DNA of 8,264 bases from assembly GCA_024643705.1 (NCBI GenBank), contig JAHEML010000019.1, positions 1 to 8,264 on the forward strand. The letters run 5' to 3'. Of this stretch, positions 5,842 through 8,264 are shown in pieces; the first letter of the stretch is position 1, and each line of letters starts with the position of its first letter. The notes below the pieces were generated by a model. The model saw only the letters and a program-made list of their open reading frames with translations. It ran no database searches and was not told where the DNA came from. A program made the position numbers and the translations under genes. Source of the stretch: Caldilineaceae bacterium. Its GTDB lineage: Bacteria; Chloroflexota; Anaerolineae; Caldilineales; Caldilineaceae.

Positions 5842-6219
5842 ATGGCACGTATCGCAGGTATTGATATTCCCCGAGACAAACGGGTTGTTATTTCTCTTAC
5901 ATACATTTATGGCATCGGCAAAACCACTAGCGAGCAAATTTTGGAAGCTGTGGGGATTGACCCCAGTATACGTGTCCGGGATTTGGACAATAATCAGCTA
6001 GGGTTGTTGCGCGAATACATCGACAAGAACTTCCGCGTCGAAGGTGACTTGCGCCGTGAAGTCAGCATGAACATCAAGCGGCTGATCGAAATCGGTAGTT
6101 ATCGTGGACTGCGCCATCGGCGGAACTTGCCAGCCCGCGGTCAGCGTACCCGCACCAATGCCCGCACACGTCGGGGTGTTCGCCGAACGGTCGCAGGCAA
6201 GAAGCGAGCACGCAAGTAA
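5842..6219 (+). CDS. rpsM: 30S ribosomal protein S13
   Basis: S13 sits in the 30S head, makes bridges to the 50S subunit and contacts P-site tRNA through its C-terminal tail. The product is 125 residues, normal for the family. MARIAGIDIPRDKRV opens the protein. The helix-two-turn-helix region contains YGIGKT (23-28), and the signature RGLRHRRNLPARGQRT lies at 88-103. The tail ending GKKRARK is strongly basic, as expected for tRNA contact. AAGGAGA at 5828-5834 precedes the ATG by 7 bases. In E. coli the S4 protein represses at the rpsM leader. Here only 29 bases separate rpmJ and rpsM, leaving little room for that pseudoknot unless it extends into rpmJ. Confidence 0.98.
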   Translation: MARIAGIDIPRDKRVVISLTYIYGIGKTTSEQILEAVGIDPSIRVRDLDNNQLGLLREYIDKNFRVEGDLRREVSMNIKRLIEIGSYRGLRHRRNLPARGQRTRTNARTRRGVRRTVAGKKRARK

Positions 6220-6321
6220 TTGTAGCTCTGGGTGACATTGTATGGAGAGATCGTCTGCATCTTTCCATCGAGGATAATCGAAGACCCGATATCGTTTCAA
6301 AGTTTGGCAAGAGGAGGCTCG

Positions 6322-6735
6322 ATGGCTCGAGTACAACAACAACGCCGGCGGACTACACGGCGAGCAGCGCGGCGAGAAAAGAAAAGTATCCCGCATGGCA
6401 AGGTGTTTATCCATGCCACATTTAATAACACGATTATTAGCATCACTGATCCCCAGGGCGGTGTAATTAGTTGGGGCAGCGGTGGGACGGCTGGCTTTAA
6501 GGGCAGCCGCAAAAGTACGCCATTTGCCGCTCAGTTGGCATCCCAGGCCGCGGCTCGGGTCGCGTCGGGTGATTTCAACATGCGGGAAGTTGATGTGTTT
6601 GTGAAGGGGCCAGGGCCGGGTCGGGAAAGTGCCGTTCGTGCATTGGTTCCGGGTGGTTTGACTGTGACGTCAATTACCGATGTGACACCAATCCCTCACA
6701 ACGGTACTCGACCGCCAAAGAAGCGCCGGGTCTAG
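6322..6735 (+). CDS. rpsK: 30S ribosomal protein S11
   Basis: S11 forms part of the 30S platform and contacts mRNA near the exit-side Shine-Dalgarno channel. The product is 137 residues, slightly longer than the usual 128-130 because of an Arg-rich N-terminus (RRRTTRRAARREKK, 8-21). Core motifs are HATFNNTIISITDPQGG (31-47), WGSGGTAGFKGSRKSTPFAA (51-70), VKGPGPGRESAVRAL (94-108) and the C-terminal PHNGTRPPKKRRV (125-137). GAGGAGG at 6311-6317 lies 4 bases before the chosen ATG. An in-frame ATG at 6232 would add 30 non-homologous residues and has no support. A 102-base gap separates it from rpsM; I see no clear signal in that gap beyond the Shine-Dalgarno. Confidence 0.98.
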   Translation: MARVQQQRRRTTRRAARREKKSIPHGKVFIHATFNNTIISITDPQGGVISWGSGGTAGFKGSRKSTPFAAQLASQAAARVASGDFNMREVDVFVKGPGPGRESAVRALVPGGLTVTSITDVTPIPHNGTRPPKKRRV

Positions 6736-6869
6736 CAAATTGGGCGTTCTTGGTATACACGCTTTCTGCTCGTAGAAGCCGAGAGCAGCCGTTGCCCGAC
6801 GTTGATTGCTGGTGAATGTGGTTTTTACCTGTTTGGATGATATTGTTGGAATACAATCTGTTCTGTATA

Positions 6870-6896
6870 GGCCGGGTTTCTCGCCCGGCCCCTTTT
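6870..6896 (+). terminator. Candidate intrinsic terminator or attenuator between rpsK and rpsD
   Basis: GGCCGGG (6870-6876) and CCCGGCC (6884-6890) form a seven-base-pair stem made only of G-C pairs around the loop TTTCTCG. CC and then TTTT (6893-6896) follow. The stem is strong but the T run is short and offset by two bases, so termination would probably be partial. Because rpsD and rpoA lie downstream, attenuation or readthrough is more likely than complete termination, unless another promoter lies between here and 7047. Confidence 0.55.
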
Positions 6897-6912
6897 CGTC
6901 AGATAGATTTGT

Positions 6913-6944
6913 GATAGCGTGTGGGGTTTTGGGTCCCAGCTATC
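6913..6944 (+). other. Second hairpin in the rpsD leader
   Basis: GATAGC (6913-6918) pairs with GCTATC (6939-6944). After a three-base bulge, TGGG (6922-6925) pairs with CCCA (6935-6938) around a nine-base loop. It starts 16 bases after the T run of the GC hairpin. It could be part of a protein-binding leader structure. The pairing is seen directly; any role is inferred. Confidence 0.4.
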
Positions 6945-6999
6945 GATTCAGCGGCTGGCCGAAGGTTTGTGCGGAACAGTAGATATTTGAAGATATAGC

Positions 7000-7037
7000 G
7001 CCGGTTTTGTTGCCGGTTCATGTATCAGAAGCCGGTT
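7000..7037 (+). repeat. Three GCCGGTT direct repeats before rpsD
   Basis: GCCGGTT occurs at 7000-7006, 7012-7018 and 7031-7037, the last ending just before the rpsD Shine-Dalgarno. The CCGG cores of neighbouring copies can also pair with each other as short four-base stems. They may be part of a leader structure or may be chance in a short G/C/T-rich stretch. Confidence 0.4.
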
Positions 7038-7047
7038 TGGAGGAAAG

Positions 7048-7683
7048 ATGGCCCGATATACAGATGCAGTTTGTAAACTTTGCCGCCGTGAGGGGCAAAA
7101 ACTCTTTTTGAAAGGCGATCGTTGCCTCAGCCCGAAATGTGCTGTGGATCGTCGCCCGTTTGCGCCTGGAGATCATGGTCGGCGGAACGCGATGCGTCGC
7201 AAAGTCTCTGATTATGGTATGCAATTGCGCGAGAAGCAGAAAGCTCGCCGAATGTATGGCGTGATGGAACGTCAGTTCCGCCGCTATTTTGAGGAAGCCT
7301 CCCGACAGAAGGGGTTGACTGGTGCTACTTTGTTGGGATTGCTTGAGAGTCGCCTGGACAATGTTGTCTATCGGCTCGGTTTTGCCGACAGCCGATCCCA
7401 GGCTCGCCAATTGGTGCGCCACGGCCACTTTCTTGTCAATGGAACCAAAACCGACATCCCCTCCTTTCTGGTATCGACGGGCGATGTAATCACCGTGCGT
7501 GAACGCAGCCGTTCCACCACCTATTTCAAGGAACGAAGCCAGGTTGCGTCGTCTGGGAATTTGACTTCGTGGTTGTCTATGGATACCGCTAGTATGAGTG
7601 GGTCCGTTCTCAATGAGCCGACTCGGGAAGAGATTGTCGTTCCGCTGAATGAGCAACTCATCGTCGAGTATTACAGCCGTTAA
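7048..7683 (+). CDS. rpsD: 30S ribosomal protein S4, zinc-binding form
   Basis: S4 is a primary 16S rRNA-binding protein that nucleates 30S assembly, and it acts as a translational repressor in several bacteria. The product is 211 residues, close to the normal 200-210. The N-terminus has Cys9, Cys12, Cys26 and Cys31 (C-x2-C-x13-C-x4-C), the zinc knuckle known from Thermus S4. Next comes the motif RRPFAPGDHGRR (35-46). The S4 RNA-binding domain lies around 98-165, with ESRLDNVVYRLGFADSRSQA (100-119) and HGHFLVNG (125-132). The C-terminus EQLIVEYYSR is typical. GGAGG (7039-7043) is 4 bases before the ATG. It follows a 312-base structured gap, unusual among its neighbours. Confidence 0.98.
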   Translation: MARYTDAVCKLCRREGQKLFLKGDRCLSPKCAVDRRPFAPGDHGRRNAMRRKVSDYGMQLREKQKARRMYGVMERQFRRYFEEASRQKGLTGATLLGLLESRLDNVVYRLGFADSRSQARQLVRHGHFLVNGTKTDIPSFLVSTGDVITVRERSRSTTYFKERSQVASSGNLTSWLSMDTASMSGSVLNEPTREEIVVPLNEQLIVEYYSR

Positions 7684-7757
7684 TTTCTTGTCATTGGCTT
7701 GTTGCATTTGCTGCTGATGACGGCCTGTAAGCTGCGTATGATCCAATGTCGAACAGC

Positions 7758-7764
7758 GGGAGGG
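7758..7764 (+). promoter_or_regulatory. Shine-Dalgarno fixing the TTG start of rpoA
   Basis: GGGAGGG lies 6 bases before TTG at 7771. An in-frame TAG at 7765-7767 excludes any earlier start, and no ATG or GTG occurs in frame before the conserved alpha-subunit N-terminus. This site therefore fixes a TTG initiation codon. Confidence 0.75.
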
Positions 7765-7770
7765 TAGCCG

Positions 7771-8264
7771 TTGCTTAATAACTTAGTATTACCAAAGATT
7801 GAAGTTAAAGCGATTTCGCGGGATTATGGACATTTTGTTATCAGCCCGCTTGAGAGCGGGTATGGTCTGACATTGGGCAACGCCCTGCGTCGTGTACTGC
7901 TTGCCAGCTTGCCTGGCGCGGCGGTTTCGTCCATACGAATTAGTACGGTACATCACGAATTCTCAACAATCCCTCATGTTCGGGAAGACGCCACTCGGTT
8001 GATCTTGAACGTGAAACAGATTCGAATGTTGAGCACCAGCGAAGATCCCGTGCGCATTTACGTGGATGTCTCTCACGAGGGTCCAGTAACAGCTGGTGAT
8101 CTGGTTTGCCCGCCAGAAATAGAGATCATTAACCCTGATGCCTATTTGATGACGGCCGATTCAAATGATGTTGATCTGGACATTGAGATGGTTGTCGAGC
8201 GGGGGCGCGGATACAGCCCCGCCGAAGAACGAACCGGGTTGCCATTGGGCGAAATTCCCGTGGA
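7771..8264 (+). CDS. rpoA: RNA polymerase alpha subunit, N-terminal domain (3' truncated by window edge)
   Basis: Alpha dimerises to start RNA polymerase assembly and its C-terminal domain contacts promoter UP elements and activators. The visible 164 codons start at TTG and read LNNLVLPKIEVKAISRDYGH after the initiator. The alpha signature ESGYGLTLGNALRRVLLASLPG lies around residues 28-49, and SIRISTVHHEFSTIPHVRED follows. Towards the end come DIEMVVERGRGYSPAEER and LPLGEIPV, the normal end region of the first N-domain module. The C-terminal domain and probably rplQ lie beyond the window. The 87-base gap after rpsD has a weak TATGAT at 7737-7742 without a good -35. Confidence 0.97.
   Translation, partial: MLNNLVLPKIEVKAISRDYGHFVISPLESGYGLTLGNALRRVLLASLPGAAVSSIRISTVHHEFSTIPHVREDATRLILNVKQIRMLSTSEDPVRIYVDVSHEGPVTAGDLVCPPEIEIINPDAYLMTADSNDVDLDIEMVVERGRGYSPAEERTGLPLGEIPV

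Larger units (their letters stand above)
6736..7047 (+). other. 312-base rpsK-rpsD intergenic region, candidate rpsD leader
   Basis: No credible gene is present in this stretch. From 5' to 3' it holds a small inverted repeat CTGCTC/GAGCAG (6766-6771 and 6783-6788), an ATTGT/ACAAT dyad (6842-6846 and 6853-6857) and a GC-only hairpin with a short T run (6870-6896). After that come a second hairpin (6913-6944), three GCCGGTT direct repeats (7000-7037) and the rpsD Shine-Dalgarno GGAGG (7039-7043). A gap this long inside the alpha operon suggests separate control of rpsD. S4 autoregulates its own or its operon's mRNA in B. subtilis and E. coli, so an S4-responsive leader is a reasonable hypothesis but is not shown. 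Confidence 0.5.

Noticed and set aside
6232..6321. N-terminal extension of S11 from an upstream in-frame ATG
   Set aside because: No homology to S11 in those 30 residues, and a strong GAGGAGG site serves the ATG at 6322.
6843..6871. Promoter TTGTTG-17-TATAGG, or TACAAT at 6852-6857 as a -10, before the GC hairpin
   Set aside because: The -35 matches only three of six positions and the -10 would overlap the hairpin stem. TACAAT has no -35 at 16-18 bases.
7714..7742. Promoter CTGATG-17-TATGAT upstream of rpoA
   Set aside because: The -10 is good but the -35 matches only three of six positions and there is no TGn. Too weak to list as a feature.
7018..7746. 242-codon open frame on the - strand opposite rpsD
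   Set aside because: No family resemblance, and it covers nearly exactly the conserved rpsD gene. Only the antisense of real codons.
1..8264. A previously undescribed multi-gene system, mobile element, CRISPR array or RNA gene
   Set aside because: Every coding region is a conserved core gene in a well-known order. No long repeats, spacers, transposase motifs, tRNA folds or foreign-looking genes were seen on either strand.

Overview
This window is a bacterial ribosomal-protein and core-gene block: the distal part of the spc operon running directly into the alpha operon. All genes are on the + strand, in the order rpsH (3' end only) - rplF - rplR - rpsE - rpmD - rplO - secY - adk - map - rpmJ - rpsM - rpsK - rpsD - rpoA (5' part only). 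Base composition looks mildly GC-rich (judged by eye). adk and map inside the cluster, rpsD between rpsK and rpoA, and zinc-site versions of L36, S4 and Adk would suit a Chloroflexota-like or deep-branching Gram-positive-like bacterium. That placement is an inference from gene order and protein flavour, and is only moderately secure.

Region 1 (1-2508) encodes 30S and 50S proteins: the S8 C-terminus, L6, L18, S5, L30 and L15. Most starts have GGAG-type Shine-Dalgarno sequences, and rpsE and rpmD overlap by 8 bases. Region 2 (2601-5644) encodes the SecY translocon channel, adenylate kinase and type I methionine aminopeptidase. These serve membrane insertion, nucleotide supply and removal of the initiator methionine from nascent proteins. 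Region 3 (5699-8264) is the alpha-operon part: L36 (37 residues, GTG start), S13, S11, S4 and the RNA polymerase alpha subunit (TTG start).

The genes look ordinary and intact. The more interesting signals lie between them. A near-consensus extended -10 promoter overlaps the end of map and would drive rpmJ onward. A 312-base gap before rpsD holds a pure-GC hairpin with a short T run, a second hairpin and three short direct repeats, which together could form a leader controlling S4. Two different intergenic gaps share an ATTGACACG / TTAAGGG motif pair. Hairpins also occur in the rplO-secY and secY-adk gaps. infA, which in many bacteria sits between map and rpmJ, is absent from that position. 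I found no mobile element, CRISPR array, tRNA, rRNA or evidence of a novel multi-gene system.
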